From positions 1,181,001 through 1,245,000 of the forward strand of contig NZ_CP136422.1 of the NCBI RefSeq assembly GCF_034355335.1: a stretch of 64,000 nucleotides of DNA. The letters are read 5' to 3'. The notes beneath the pieces are model-generated. The model was not told where the DNA came from. It did no database searches and saw nothing but the letters and a program-made list of their open reading frames with translations. Positions 27,091 through 36,316 of the stretch are shown one piece after another. Origin of the DNA: Blautia coccoides. GTDB lineage: Bacteria > Bacillota > Clostridia > Lachnospirales > Lachnospiraceae. Each line of letters opens with the position of its first letter. Position 1 is the stretch's first letter. The translations under genes and the position numbers were made by a program.

Positions 27091-27154
27091 ACCATAATTG
27101 AGAAAGGGGTAGAAGAAAGAACTTGAACCGACAACTGTGAAAGGGAGAGAGAAT

Positions 27155-27790
27155 ATGACAAAAGAGGAACTGGCACTGGAAACAGTGGAGAGATTAAAAA
27201 AGGAATACCCCGATGTGGGATGTACCCTGGATTATGACCAGGCGTGGAAGCTGCTTGTCAGTGTCCGCCTGGCAGCCCAGTGCACGGACGCCAGAGTCAA
27301 TGTGGTGGTACAGGATCTGTATGCGAAATACCCGGATGTCAATGCTTTGGCTGATGCAGATGCGGCGGACATTGAGCAGATCGTGAGGCCCTGTGGTCTT
27401 GGGAAAAGTAAAGCCAGGGATATCAGTGCCTGTATGAAAATCCTGAGAGATGAATATGGCGGCAGAGTGCCGAATGACTTTAACGCCCTTTTAAAGCTCC
27501 CGGGAGTGGGAAGAAAAAGCGCCAACCTGATCATGGGAGATGTATTCGGGGAGCCTGCCATCGTGACAGATACGCACTGTATCCGACTGGTCAACCGTAT
27601 TGGATTGGTGGACGGTATAAAAGATCCCAAAAAAGTAGAGATGGCGCTGTGGAAACTGATCCCTCCCAAAGAGGGAAGCGATTTCTGTCACAGACTGGTG
27701 TTCCATGGCAGGGATGTCTGTACAGCCAGAACAAAGCCGGACTGTGAAAAATGTTGTCTGAAGGATATCTGTCAAAAAAACGGGGTGTGA
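27155..27790 (+). CDS. nth: Endonuclease III
   Basis: Endonuclease III is a DNA glycosylase/AP lyase that removes oxidised pyrimidines. The 211-residue product has the helix-hairpin-helix LLKLPGVGRKSANLI near residue 114 with the catalytic lysine, the catalytic aspartate in VTDTHCIRL, and a C-terminal iron-sulfur loop CTARTKPDCEKCCLKDIC. The first cysteine spacing is seven residues rather than the six of the E. coli enzyme. The ATG at 27155 follows AAGGGAGAG; an in-frame GTG at 27137 would add six residues. It converges with the transglutaminase operon, with 80 bases between the stops and no clear terminator. Confidence 0.95.
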   Translation: MTKEELALETVERLKKEYPDVGCTLDYDQAWKLLVSVRLAAQCTDARVNVVVQDLYAKYPDVNALADADAADIEQIVRPCGLGKSKARDISACMKILRDEYGGRVPNDFNALLKLPGVGRKSANLIMGDVFGEPAIVTDTHCIRLVNRIGLVDGIKDPKKVEMALWKLIPPKEGSDFCHRLVFHGRDVCTARTKPDCEKCCLKDICQKNGV

Positions 27791-27870
27791 TCTTAATAGC
27801 GGTAGAGGACGCCTCAAGAATTTGGAGAAAGAGGCCGGATCCGGAACCGCTGATGCGGCAAATGCCGCGT

Positions 27871-30069
27871 TTACCGGAGGCAGTACAGCAGACGCTTGGA
27901 GCGGGAGCAGCTTTGGAGATACTGCGTTTCCAGTGAGCGGATATAAGTTTTTAAAAGTGATACAGTTTCCGGGGAGGCTTTTTGTCCTCCGTAGCGAATC
28001 TCCCGGAACATACGGAATATTTCAGTTAAGGCCGTCTCAGGTGTGTCAAGGGCACCGGCGGCCTTTTCTTCGTATTCAAGCAGAGTCTCCCCCTCTTCAA
28101 AGGAAATACCTGACAGCCTGCCCAGCAGAAACAGTCTGTCCATGAGGAAAAGTATTTTTTCATAGCTGCTCATGGAGACATATGCTCTGTGCCGCATAAA
28201 TTTACGGAACAGAACTGCTGCCGCAGCCATAAGGCAGACGGCTGCAAGGAGAAGGATAATAGGAAGGAGCTTCAGCAGTACCTGCAGAAGGTTGGTATAA
28301 ATGTCCTCCATTGTCCCGGAATCCCCGGCAGATTCGGTGCTGTGATCCTCTGTCCCGGTGACCAAACCGCTGCTGCCCGGGCCTGTGGGAATAGGAGTAT
28401 CAGAGTCATCCACGGATTCTGCTTCCCAGGCAGAAACCGCGCCGGAGGCATAGCCGGGTGTGGAGTCAAAGGGAACCCAGCCCACAGGCTCCAGATAGGC
28501 CTCTGCCCATGCATGGGCGTTGGAACCGCTCAGATGGATTTCCGTCTTATCCTCACTGCATGTCCGGTCAGTGGCAAAGCCCTCCACATATCGGGTGGGA
28601 ATTCCCCGGCAGCGTCCGAGGACAGCCATGGCAGTGGCAAAGGAGGTGCAGTAACCGGTTTTGGTGTCAAAGAGAAAAGAGTCGGCAAAATCCTGTCCTT
28701 CTGCTGGTGCATCCGCTGTGGTGGAATACTGGTAGTCTGCCAGATATGCCCGGATGGCTTTTAGTTCCTCCAGAGGTGTCTGACACCCCATGGTAAGTTC
28801 TTCTGCAAGATCGTATACCCGTCGGGGAAGATCATCCGGAAGGGCGGTACAGTTCTTAACAATACGGGAACGGCGGGCGCTGTCCCTTTGGGAACCGGAA
28901 GTCACGGCTAGAAGCCTTTGGAAATCCTCACTGTTATAGTTCAGCTCCAGAAACTGCAGGCTGTAGGAAAAACCAACACCCTTTGCCTTTGAGAGGAGAA
29001 CATTTCCTCCTCTGGATTCGGCTTCCAGAGAGGATGGCAGTTGAAATTTCCAGGTATTTGGGGCATGGAAGAGACTCTTTGTCTTGAGGCCTTCAAATTT
29101 TATCTCCATTGTACACAGATGGGTCAGTGAACGGATTTCCTCATCACTCAGCCCGGAAACAGACAGAGATTCATTGATACTCTTATACTGTTCCAGGTAT
29201 TCCTTTCCTTTTTCTCTGCCGGAAGGCTCCTCCGGCGTCCAGGAACTTCCGTCGTAAGTGTCATAGAGGGTTCCCGCCAGATAAAGGGGGGATTTGGTCT
29301 GAGTTCCCGTAACAGAGATTTGAGGGTTATCTGATTGGATCAGGCTTCCGCCCAGGGTTCCCTTTGAACCGTATCCGGAGCGGGACAGGGAATAGGTGTC
29401 TGAAGTGCCGGAAAAGAAATGATCCAGATTTATAAGCAGCGCGTTTGCTTTTTCCTGTACAGCACCTGCAGCTCTTCTCACAGTTTCCCAGCGTATGGGC
29501 GTATTTTTCACGGGGAGCAGACAGATGAAGAGGAGGCACATGAAAAACAGAGGTGCCAGGAAAAAGATATCCTGCTTTTTGATACCTCTTTTTTGACCTG
29601 CAGCTTCGGCTAAAAACAGCAGGCAGCAGAAAAATACCAGGCAGATGCTCCATTTGGACAGGGAAATCCCTTGGATTCCATAATAGATAAGACAGGCAAG
29701 CTCTGCCAGAAGGATAGGTAATGTCATAAACAGGTGCCCGGCTGCGGCCACACACAGTACGGATGCTCCGAGACAGGCGGCTTCTATTTGGATATAGGGA
29801 AGGAGTATGCCTAAGTCTCTGCCGGATAGGTGAAAGAAAATAAAAATTGCCAGATGCAGGACGAGCAAGATAAAGCCTGGCGGAAGGAGGGCATTTTTTT
29901 TGACTGCATAGTGGAAAAGGAGAGAGAAAAGTACAGCGCCTCCGATCAGAAGCATGGGGGGCCAGTGCAGGACCCAGAAAGAGTCAGCCAGCAGAAGAAG
30001 GCCTGCGCTAAGACAGGCCCCGTGAAGGCTCTCATAATATTTACCAATAAATTCCCGGTACTTTTTCAT
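27871..30069 (-). CDS. Transglutaminase-like membrane protein (third gene of moxR operon)
   Basis: The 732-residue product has five to six membrane spans in the first 180 residues, an extracytoplasmic transglutaminase-like domain, another span near 600 (LLPIILLLAAVCLMAAAAVL) and a DUF4129-like cytosolic tail. The Cys-His-Asp triad is visible: TGYCTSFATAMAVLGR, NAHAWAEAYL and GWVPFDSTPG (about residues 460-540). The ATG at 30069 is chosen because AGGAG lies upstream and it overlaps the DUF58 stop (ATGA). The trio MoxR-DUF58-transglutaminase is widespread; a role in envelope protein or peptidoglycan processing is suspected but not proven. Confidence 0.92.
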   Translation of the reverse strand: MKKYREFIGKYYESLHGACLSAGLLLLADSFWVLHWPPMLLIGGAVLFSLLFHYAVKKNALLPPGFILLVLHLAIFIFFHLSGRDLGILLPYIQIEAACLGASVLCVAAAGHLFMTLPILLAELACLIYYGIQGISLSKWSICLVFFCCLLFLAEAAGQKRGIKKQDIFFLAPLFFMCLLFICLLPVKNTPIRWETVRRAAGAVQEKANALLINLDHFFSGTSDTYSLSRSGYGSKGTLGGSLIQSDNPQISVTGTQTKSPLYLAGTLYDTYDGSSWTPEEPSGREKGKEYLEQYKSINESLSVSGLSDEEIRSLTHLCTMEIKFEGLKTKSLFHAPNTWKFQLPSSLEAESRGGNVLLSKAKGVGFSYSLQFLELNYNSEDFQRLLAVTSGSQRDSARRSRIVKNCTALPDDLPRRVYDLAEELTMGCQTPLEELKAIRAYLADYQYSTTADAPAEGQDFADSFLFDTKTGYCTSFATAMAVLGRCRGIPTRYVEGFATDRTCSEDKTEIHLSGSNAHAWAEAYLEPVGWVPFDSTPGYASGAVSAWEAESVDDSDTPIPTGPGSSGLVTGTEDHSTESAGDSGTMEDIYTNLLQVLLKLLPIILLLAAVCLMAAAAVLFRKFMRHRAYVSMSSYEKILFLMDRLFLLGRLSGISFEEGETLLEYEEKAAGALDTPETALTEIFRMFREIRYGGQKASPETVSLLKTYIRSLETQYLQSCSRSKRLLYCLR

Positions 30070-31154
30070 AAGCTTAATTCTCCTGCATTGATGCACAATA
30101 CCTCATTACCAAGAATACGGCTCTCCTCTATGGTCCGTGTAAGTTCAGGTGACTGCGAGGAGGTGACAAGGATGTAGGCTCTGGTACCTGCCAGGCGGGC
30201 AGCATACCGGCCCCATACCTTCTCAAGGGGGAGAGGGGATTCAAAAGAAATATCTGCGCATTTCTCATAAAAGGCATCAAATCCGGTGCAGACATCTATG
30301 AGAAGCTCCCGGATTTCCGTATCCATATAGACTACCCGGACAGGAATGTTTTTCAGGCAGCAGTCCCGCAGATAGGAGAGGGCTGCCTCCAGAATATTGT
30401 CCTCTGCCTGGAGCCGCATCTCCGAATCCCCCCGGATAGGGCTTAAATCCAGCAGGAGGACTGTTTCAAAAAGTTCCTCGGGCATCTGCTTGCGCACAAG
30501 AAGCTCCCCTGTCCTGGCGGAGTTTTTCCAATGGATATATTTCCTGGGATCTCCGCTTTGATAGCGGCGAACCTGGTGATCCGGCAGGTTCTGGAGACGG
30601 GTGGTGGGGAACAGGGTGTTCTTGGGATCCTTTTTCTTAAGAGCCAGACTGAGGCGCTCCAGAGGAAGGATCCGCGGTTTGGCTGTGAGCCGTACCTGGG
30701 ACATCATGGGGTAAGTGATGGTGAATAGTCCTAAAAAGTCCGTGACTGTGACGCTTTTCACACCCACCGGGTAAGTGCCTCTGTGCCTGCAGTACATTTT
30801 TGTTTCAATCCGCTTCTGGTCATGGGGGAGAAGACACAGATGCTCCGGTTCCGGGTCTGTACTGTTGTACTGCATTGTGGCCATATCCGTATAAAAATGC
30901 AGGGTTATATCTGTAAAAGGAAGAAAATCCTCATTGCCGAGAATGAGCTGATAGGGGACTTTCTGCCCTTTTACTACCAAGTGCTCTACATTCTGTACGA
31001 TTTTAAAGCGAAAGTAAACATACAGAGAGTAGAGAAGCGCCAGCAGAGGCAGCAGCAGGGAAAAGTAGAAGAGCAGATAGGAAACCGCTTTGCCCTGAAA
31101 GCTTACCAACACTGTGCTGCCTATGATAAAAAGCAGACAGGCCGCTTTTTTCAT
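30066..31154 (-). CDS. DUF58 domain protein
   Basis: The 362-residue product begins with two close membrane spans (AACLLFIIGSTVLVSFQG and LLFYFSLLLPLLALLYSLYV) followed by a beta-rich region. The DUF58/VWA-like core holds the signature VRRYQSGDPRKYIHWKNSAR near residue 205, with LLVRKQMPEE next and the VWA-like VLLLDLSPIRGDSEM. It starts within the stop of moxR and its stop overlaps the start of the transglutaminase gene (both ATGA), so the three are translationally coupled. DUF58 proteins are the usual partners of MoxR ATPases. Confidence 0.92.
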   Translation of the reverse strand: MKKAACLLFIIGSTVLVSFQGKAVSYLLFYFSLLLPLLALLYSLYVYFRFKIVQNVEHLVVKGQKVPYQLILGNEDFLPFTDITLHFYTDMATMQYNSTDPEPEHLCLLPHDQKRIETKMYCRHRGTYPVGVKSVTVTDFLGLFTITYPMMSQVRLTAKPRILPLERLSLALKKKDPKNTLFPTTRLQNLPDHQVRRYQSGDPRKYIHWKNSARTGELLVRKQMPEELFETVLLLDLSPIRGDSEMRLQAEDNILEAALSYLRDCCLKNIPVRVVYMDTEIRELLIDVCTGFDAFYEKCADISFESPLPLEKVWGRYAARLAGTRAYILVTSSQSPELTRTIEESRILGNEVLCINAGELSL

Positions 31155-32089
31155 AAAACGGGTACGTGTGCTGCACGCATGGCCTCCTGCAGCATTTCCC
31201 TTTCATTTTTTCCCTCCAGCCGTGCCTCGGAAGATAAGATCAGCCGGTGCAGCAGCACCGGCGGTGCAAGAGCGGCAATATCTTCCGGTGTGGTGTACAT
31301 GCGGCCCTCCAGATAGGCTCGGCTTTTGGCAGCGCGCACCAAGGCAATGGCGGCTCTGGGGCTTGCGCCCAGGGATAAATATCTGCTTTTTCTGGTGTTT
31401 CTTGTGATCTCAACCGCGTAAGCCATTACATCCTGGTGTACAGCCACTGCCTTGACCTCATCCTTGATCTGCATAAGTTCGTCTCTGGTAGTGACCGGGC
31501 TTAATTTTTTCAAAGGCTCCCCGTCTACCATACGGCGCACGATATCCGCCTCGTCCGCAGGTGTCTCCGGGTATCCCATGGAAATTTTCATCATAAAACG
31601 GTCAAGCTGTGCCTCGGGCAGCCGATAGGTGCCCAGTTGTTCCACAGGGTTCTGGGTGGCAATGACCATAAATAACTCGGGAAGGGCATACGTGATGCCG
31701 TCCACAGTGACCTGCTGTTCCTCCATGGCCTCCAACAGGCTCGCCTGGGTTTTTGGGGAGGTACGGTTGATCTCATCCGCCAAAAGGATGTCATTCATTA
31801 CAGCTCCGGGAACATAGGAAAATTTTCCGGTCTGCATCTGATACATGGACATGCCGATGACATCCCCGGGAAGTGTATCCGGAGTGAACTGAATTCTGGC
31901 AAAGCTGCACTGGACTGACTGAGCCAGTGCCTTTCCAAGAGTAGTTTTCCCCACCCCGGGCACGTCCTCCAAAAGCAGGTGTCCGTCGGAGAGAAGGGTG
32001 ATGAGTGCCAGCTCTATGACCCGGCGTTTCCCCACGATCACGGACTCCATGTTTTGGATGATTTTTTTTAATATTTCCGACTGAGGCAT
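31151..32089 (-). CDS. MoxR family AAA+ ATPase
   Basis: The 312-residue product has Walker A DVPGVGKTTLGKALAQ (about residues 43-58), Walker B ILLADEINRTSPKTQ (about 106-120), sensor 1 in VIATQNPVEQLGTY and RFMMKISMGYPE, the standard MoxR proper signature. The start at 32089 is chosen because AAAGGAGG lies six bases upstream and the N-terminus MPQSEILKKIIQNMESVIVG is typical; the longer frame from 32140 adds an unlikely hydrophobic leader. It is first in the operon with DUF58 and transglutaminase genes. Distinct from the NorQ-like ATPase at 8686. Confidence 0.95.
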   Translation of the reverse strand: MPQSEILKKIIQNMESVIVGKRRVIELALITLLSDGHLLLEDVPGVGKTTLGKALAQSVQCSFARIQFTPDTLPGDVIGMSMYQMQTGKFSYVPGAVMNDILLADEINRTSPKTQASLLEAMEEQQVTVDGITYALPELFMVIATQNPVEQLGTYRLPEAQLDRFMMKISMGYPETPADEADIVRRMVDGEPLKKLSPVTTRDELMQIKDEVKAVAVHQDVMAYAVEITRNTRKSRYLSLGASPRAAIALVRAAKSRAYLEGRMYTTPEDIAALAPPVLLHRLILSSEARLEGKNEREMLQEAMRAAHVPVL

Positions 32090-32178
32090 ATAAGACCTCC
32101 TTTGTTTTTCGTATAGTATTATAATAACAAAGCAGAGCAACAGTGTAAATGATCAAAAAAGCTTTTATCAGACAATTA

Positions 32179-32207
32179 TTGCGCACAGGAAAAAAAGCAG
32201 GTATAAT
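32179..32207 (+). promoter_or_regulatory. Putative promoter of the alpha/beta hydrolase gene
   Basis: TTGCGC (32179-32184) and a perfect TATAAT (32202-32207) are 17 bases apart in the divergent region between moxR and the hydrolase. Confidence 0.55.
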
Positions 32208-32248
32208 AATTAAAATACGACAAAAAACTACAAGGTGACAGTTGATAT

Positions 32249-33241
32249 ATGCGGAAGAAAAAATGGATAAAAAGACTGGCCGCTGCAGTGCTCATACTGC
32301 TTGCGCTGTTGGTGCTTGCGTCCAATATAGTAGTGGATCTGGCACTGGTGCCTGAGAAGATGGAACAGACTCAGGCATTTGAGGATATAACAGAGGACAG
32401 CTATGAAGCGCTTGTAAAGACGGATGACATTGAACAGAACAAAATGGCCAGCCTGGAGAAAACAGAAAAGTGGGTCAGGTCAGCGGACAGTGAGGAGGTA
32501 TCGGTGACAACAGAAGACGGATACCGTCTGCTGGGCCGGGCTTTCTATCAGGAGGGCGAAAGCCATGACTGGGTTCTGCTTTTGCACGGTTATACCGGAT
32601 GGAAAGAGGAGATGTATCCCATTGCTTTTGAATATGCTGAGAGAGGATATCAGGTTTTGGTGCCGGATATGCGCTGCAGCGGAGAGAGCGAAGGGGATTT
32701 TATCGGTATGGGCTGGACGGACAGAAAAGATAATCTGCTGTGGCTCCAAACAATACTGAAAAAGGATAAAAATGCCAGGATCGTCATACACGGACAATCC
32801 ATGGGAGGTGCCTGCGCCCTGATGATGACAGGGGAGGATCTGCCTGATAATGTAAAAGCGGTGGTATCAGACAGTGCCTATACAGATGCGTACAGTATTT
32901 TTAAAAAGCAGTTAAAGGACTGGTTTCATCTCCCGGGTTTTCCCCTGGTTGATGGGGCAGACCTGATGCTGCAGATACGCGGCGGCTATAGTCTGAAAAA
33001 AGCCTCCGCCCTGGATGCGGTGAAGAAAAGCACCATTCCTCTTCTTATTATACATGGGGAGGAGGATGTGTTCGTTCCGGTGGAGATGGCTTATACGCTT
33101 TATGACGCGGCGGACTGCGAAAAGGAACTGCTGATCGTGGAAGGCGCCGGACATGCCCAGGCACCTGACAAGGCGCCGCAGGAGTATTACAAAACAGTAT
33201 TTTCTTTTCTGGAGACGCATGGAATGACGGCTTTTGGATGA
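32249..33241 (+). CDS. Membrane-anchored alpha/beta hydrolase
   Basis: The 330-residue product has an N-terminal signal-anchor (LAAAVLILLALLVLASNIVV, about residues 10-29) and an alpha/beta hydrolase domain. The oxyanion HG is in VLLLHGYTGWKEE near residue 109, the nucleophile elbow GQSMG near 183 (IVIHGQSMGGACAL), the acid in HGEEDVFVPVEMA near 270, and the histidine in EGAGHAQAPDKAP near 303. This resembles the YqkD/BEM46-type group of exported or membrane-bound serine hydrolases. Substrate unknown. Confidence 0.88.
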   Translation: MRKKKWIKRLAAAVLILLALLVLASNIVVDLALVPEKMEQTQAFEDITEDSYEALVKTDDIEQNKMASLEKTEKWVRSADSEEVSVTTEDGYRLLGRAFYQEGESHDWVLLLHGYTGWKEEMYPIAFEYAERGYQVLVPDMRCSGESEGDFIGMGWTDRKDNLLWLQTILKKDKNARIVIHGQSMGGACALMMTGEDLPDNVKAVVSDSAYTDAYSIFKKQLKDWFHLPGFPLVDGADLMLQIRGGYSLKKASALDAVKKSTIPLLIIHGEEDVFVPVEMAYTLYDAADCEKELLIVEGAGHAQAPDKAPQEYYKTVFSFLETHGMTAFG

Positions 33242-33290
33242 AAATACAAAGTGTAGGAAAAGAGAGAAGAAGAATACTGAGATATGCGGC

Positions 33291-33319
33291 TTGAAAAATC
33301 TCTGCCTGTCTGCTATAGT
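33291..33319 (+). promoter_or_regulatory. Putative promoter of the TagA-like gene
   Basis: TTGAAA (33291-33296) and TATAGT (33314-33319), spaced by 17 bases, lie about 100 bases upstream of the start codon. Confidence 0.5.
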
Positions 33320-33417
33320 AGGTAGATAAAGCGCGTGCGAAGCGTGCTGTTGCTCACAGACTGCGTTTTTGCAGGGCGGTGGATGGCAGCGCGGTAGAAG
33401 ATCACTGGAGAAATATT

Positions 33418-34119
33418 ATGCATGAAAAAATAGAGGTACTTGGCATTTCTGTGGAGAAATGTTATGTAGAGGACGTGATGGAATACGTCAATGAGAATTG
33501 GTATAAGGAGTCACTGTCCACTTATGGAGTGCTCAATATGAAACTGCTGATGGCAGCCCAGGAGGATGAGAAGCTCAAGGAATATATCAGCATTCTGGAC
33601 AAGGCCGTGGTGGATGAGCCGGAGGTTCTGAAGGCGGCAGGTGTTGAGGACCCCAGGCTTGAAGAGGAGGCAGCCAGGCACGGCTTCTTCTCCACACTGT
33701 TCTGGTTTTTGTCCCATTATAAGAACCAGGTCTTTCTGCTGGGCGAGACAGAGGAGGATACGGAAGCGTTCTATAATTTTGTGAAGGATAAATACCCGGA
33801 TATTGTGATAGTCGGGAGAGACAGCCTGCAGGAGGCCCATGCTGACCAGATTGACAGAGTTATCAATGAGATCAACTCCTTCAGCCCCCAGGTGGTGCTG
33901 ACATGCTCCAGAAATATGGAGATAGAGCGTTTTGTGGCGGACAACAGGAAGATGATGAATACAAAAATTTTGTTCTGCCTGGGTGAACGGCAGGAGATCC
34001 AGAAGGAAACAGGGTTAAAAAAAGGCTGGCTGGGAAAACTTCTGGAAAAGAGTACATTTAAAAAGCTGGTTTCACAGTACAATGAGGAGAACGAGGACTC
34101 AGGAAAAGGAGAAGAGTAG
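33418..34119 (+). CDS. WecG/TagA/CpsF-like glycosyltransferase fold protein, motif-degenerate
   Basis: The 233-residue product resembles GT26 family enzymes of wall teichoic acid and polysaccharide synthesis: KIEVLGISVEKCYVEDVMEY at the N-terminus, then a VLNMKLLMAAQED segment and QVFLLGETEEDTEAFYNFV. The conserved TxN and DG motifs of active members appear altered: VLN where TlN is usual, and VVDEPEVLKAAG where a DG(I/M)G motif is usual. It could therefore be an inactive or diverged member. GGAG lies seven bases before the ATG at 33418; the longer frame from 33379 is unlikely. It precedes the yitT gene by one base. Confidence 0.7.
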   Translation: MHEKIEVLGISVEKCYVEDVMEYVNENWYKESLSTYGVLNMKLLMAAQEDEKLKEYISILDKAVVDEPEVLKAAGVEDPRLEEEAARHGFFSTLFWFLSHYKNQVFLLGETEEDTEAFYNFVKDKYPDIVIVGRDSLQEAHADQIDRVINEINSFSPQVVLTCSRNMEIERFVADNRKMMNTKILFCLGERQEIQKETGLKKGWLGKLLEKSTFKKLVSQYNEENEDSGKGEE

Positions 34120-34120
34120 C

Positions 34121-34993
34121 ATGCTTGCTGAGAAAAAAGTGAATTGGCGGGCATATGTGTATATACTGATCGGGACGGCTGTGATGGCCGTCTCAATCAC
34201 TTCCATTTACGACCATATGCAGATGGTGACCGGAGGTTTTTCCGGACTGGCCATTATCATCAAAGCTTTGACTGAGAAAGTGATGCCCGGCGGGATTCCC
34301 CTGTGGCTGACCAATGCAGTTTTGAATATCCCGCTGTTCTTTTTCGGAGTGAGCATAAAGGGGTGGGAATTTACTAAGAAGTCTATCTTTGGTGCGCTTG
34401 CCCTGTCGCTCTGGCTTTTTTTGATACCGGAACTTCCCATCATACCGGATGATATGCTGCTGGCAGCTCTGTTCGGCGGTGTGATCATGGGAGTGGGAAT
34501 TGGTTTTATCTTCATGGGGCAGGGAACTACAGGCGGAACCGACATGGTTTCCGCGCTGATCCAGCATAAGATGCGCCATTATTCCATTGCCCAGATCCTG
34601 CAGGTGGTGGACGGGGCTATTGTCATATTAGGTGTATTTGTCTTCGGACTACAGAGGGCGCTCTATGCGGTAATCGCCATATTTATCACAACAAAGGTGA
34701 CGGACGGATTTCTGGAAGGTATGAAGTTCGCCAAGATTGCGTTTATTATTACAGACCTGCACGACGAGCTTGCAAAGAGTCTCATGGAAGAACTGGAGAG
34801 GGGCCTTACAGGGATTTCTGCCAGGGGTATGTATTCCGGTGAGGAAAAAACCATGCTGTTCTGCGTGGTCGGGAAGAAGCAGATCGTGCGTCTGAAAGAG
34901 CTGGTTACCAGAACAGATCCAAAAGCTTTTGTGATAGTCACAGACGCCCGTGAGGTCATCGGGGAGGGATTCCACAGCGGTGAAGAAATGTGA
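34121..34993 (+). CDS. YitT family membrane protein (DUF161/DUF2179)
   Basis: The 290-residue product has five to six membrane spans (GTAVMAVSITSIYDHMQMVTG region onward), with the family motif TGGFSGLAIIIK near residue 38 and GQGTTGGTDMVSALIQHKM near residue 135. A C-terminal soluble DUF2179 domain follows from about 215 (GISARGMYSGEEKTMLFCVV; VTRTDPKAFVIVTDAREV). The transported or sensed ligand is not established for the family. AAAAGGAG precedes the ATG at 34121. It follows the TagA-like gene with no gap and is followed by a terminator. Confidence 0.9.
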   Translation: MLAEKKVNWRAYVYILIGTAVMAVSITSIYDHMQMVTGGFSGLAIIIKALTEKVMPGGIPLWLTNAVLNIPLFFFGVSIKGWEFTKKSIFGALALSLWLFLIPELPIIPDDMLLAALFGGVIMGVGIGFIFMGQGTTGGTDMVSALIQHKMRHYSIAQILQVVDGAIVILGVFVFGLQRALYAVIAIFITTKVTDGFLEGMKFAKIAFIITDLHDELAKSLMEELERGLTGISARGMYSGEEKTMLFCVVGKKQIVRLKELVTRTDPKAFVIVTDAREVIGEGFHSGEEM

Positions 34994-35022
34994 GTTTTTT
35001 CCTCTGTCTGAATCATAAAAAG

Positions 35023-35100
35023 AAAAGGGAAAATGTGAACAAAATGTTACATTTTGAAAAAAAGATGTAATATTTAACATTTTCTCTTTATTTTTTTTCG
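35023..35100 (+). terminator. Long AT-rich hairpin and T-tract after yitT
   Basis: GGGAAAATGT near 35029 pairs with AACATTTTCTC near 35078, and ATGTTACAT with ATGTAATAT within; the loop is A-rich and a long T-run (TTTATTTTTTTTC) follows. It probably ends yitT transcription. TATAGT near 35116 may be the -10 of the next gene. Confidence 0.6.
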
Positions 35101-35187
35101 ATTATGTATTAGTATATAGTGTAGGGTTTTTTGTTTTTATGGGATGGAAACAAGGAAATATACTATATAATGAAAGAAGGAAAGAGA

Positions 35188-36276
35188 ATGATATCAAACC
35201 AGGTACTACAAAACACTCTGGACGGGCTGAAAAGCATATCCAGAACAGACTTCTACATCACGGACATGGAAGGGAAAGTGATGGCATCTACTTTTTCTGA
35301 GAATGTTTGTGCACAGGAGGAAGTTTTAGCTTTTGCAAATTCCCAGGCAGACAGTCAGGTGATCAAAGGGTATCAGTTCTTTAAGATCTACGATGACCAT
35401 CAACTGGAATATGTGCTGGTTATCAATAGCGCCGGAGACGATGTCTATACACTTGGAAAGCTTGTGGTTTTCCAGATCCAGGGACTGCTGACCGCGTATA
35501 AAGAGCGGTTTAATAAGGACAACTTTATTAAGAATCTGCTTTTGGACAATCTGCTGTTAGTGGATATCCATAACCGGGCCAAGAAGCTGCATGTGGAAGT
35601 GGATGTGCGCAGAGTTGTATTTATTCTGGAGACCAACCAGGATAAGGACTACGGTTCTCTGGAGAATATTAAAAATCTATTGGGCGGCAAAACTGGGGAT
35701 TTTGTCACTGCTGTAGACGAGAAGAGTATTATCATTGTAAAAGAGCTGACTGCCACGGACAACTATCCGCAGGTGGACAAGATCGCGAATATGATCCTGA
35801 CTACCTTGGGTATTGAGAAGGACGGCAGGACTCATATAGCATACGGCACCATTGTGAAGGAGTTAAAAGAGGTATCACGCTCCTACAAGGAAGCGCGTAT
35901 GGCTCTGGATGTGGGTAAGATCTTCTTCGGAGACAGAGAAGTGATCGCCTACAGTTCCCTTGGCATCGGCCGATTGATCTACCAGCTGCCGATTCCTCTT
36001 TGCAAAATGTTTATCCGTGAGATTTTCGATGGAAAATCACCGGATGACTTTGATGAGGAGACACTGACCACCATCAATAAATTCTTTGAAAACAGCCTGA
36101 ATGTCTCAGAGACATCGAGACAGCTGTACATACACAGGAATACCCTGGTATACCGGCTGGACAAGCTCCAGAAGAGTACCGGTCTTGACCTGCGTGTGTT
36201 TGAGGATGCCATAACATTTAAGATAGCCCTGATGGTGGTAAAATATATGAAGTATATGGAGACACTTGATTACTGA
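35188..36276 (+). CDS. CdaR-like transcriptional regulator (PucR-type HTH)
   Basis: The 362-residue product has an N-terminal sensor-like region, a GGDEF-fold-like middle part (VVFILETNQDKDYGSLENIK) and a C-terminal HTH_30 domain from about 308 (FFENSLNVSETSRQLYIHRN, TLVYRLDKLQKSTGLDLR). That arrangement is typical of the CdaR/PucR group. The start at 35188 follows GAAGGAAAGAG; the longer frame from 35131 lacks such a site. It lies directly upstream of ftsE with a 40-base gap and may belong to the same transcript. Its ligand and targets are not known. Confidence 0.85.
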   Translation: MISNQVLQNTLDGLKSISRTDFYITDMEGKVMASTFSENVCAQEEVLAFANSQADSQVIKGYQFFKIYDDHQLEYVLVINSAGDDVYTLGKLVVFQIQGLLTAYKERFNKDNFIKNLLLDNLLLVDIHNRAKKLHVEVDVRRVVFILETNQDKDYGSLENIKNLLGGKTGDFVTAVDEKSIIIVKELTATDNYPQVDKIANMILTTLGIEKDGRTHIAYGTIVKELKEVSRSYKEARMALDVGKIFFGDREVIAYSSLGIGRLIYQLPIPLCKMFIREIFDGKSPDDFDEETLTTINKFFENSLNVSETSRQLYIHRNTLVYRLDKLQKSTGLDLRVFEDAITFKIALMVVKYMKYMETLDY

Positions 36277-36316
36277 TATCCGGGGAAGCGGGTATCGGGA
36301 ACACAGGAGGATATTT

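Noticed and set aside
27822..28145. Plus-strand frame overlapping the transglutaminase 3' end
   Set aside because: No binding site, low-complexity product and overlap with a well-supported gene.
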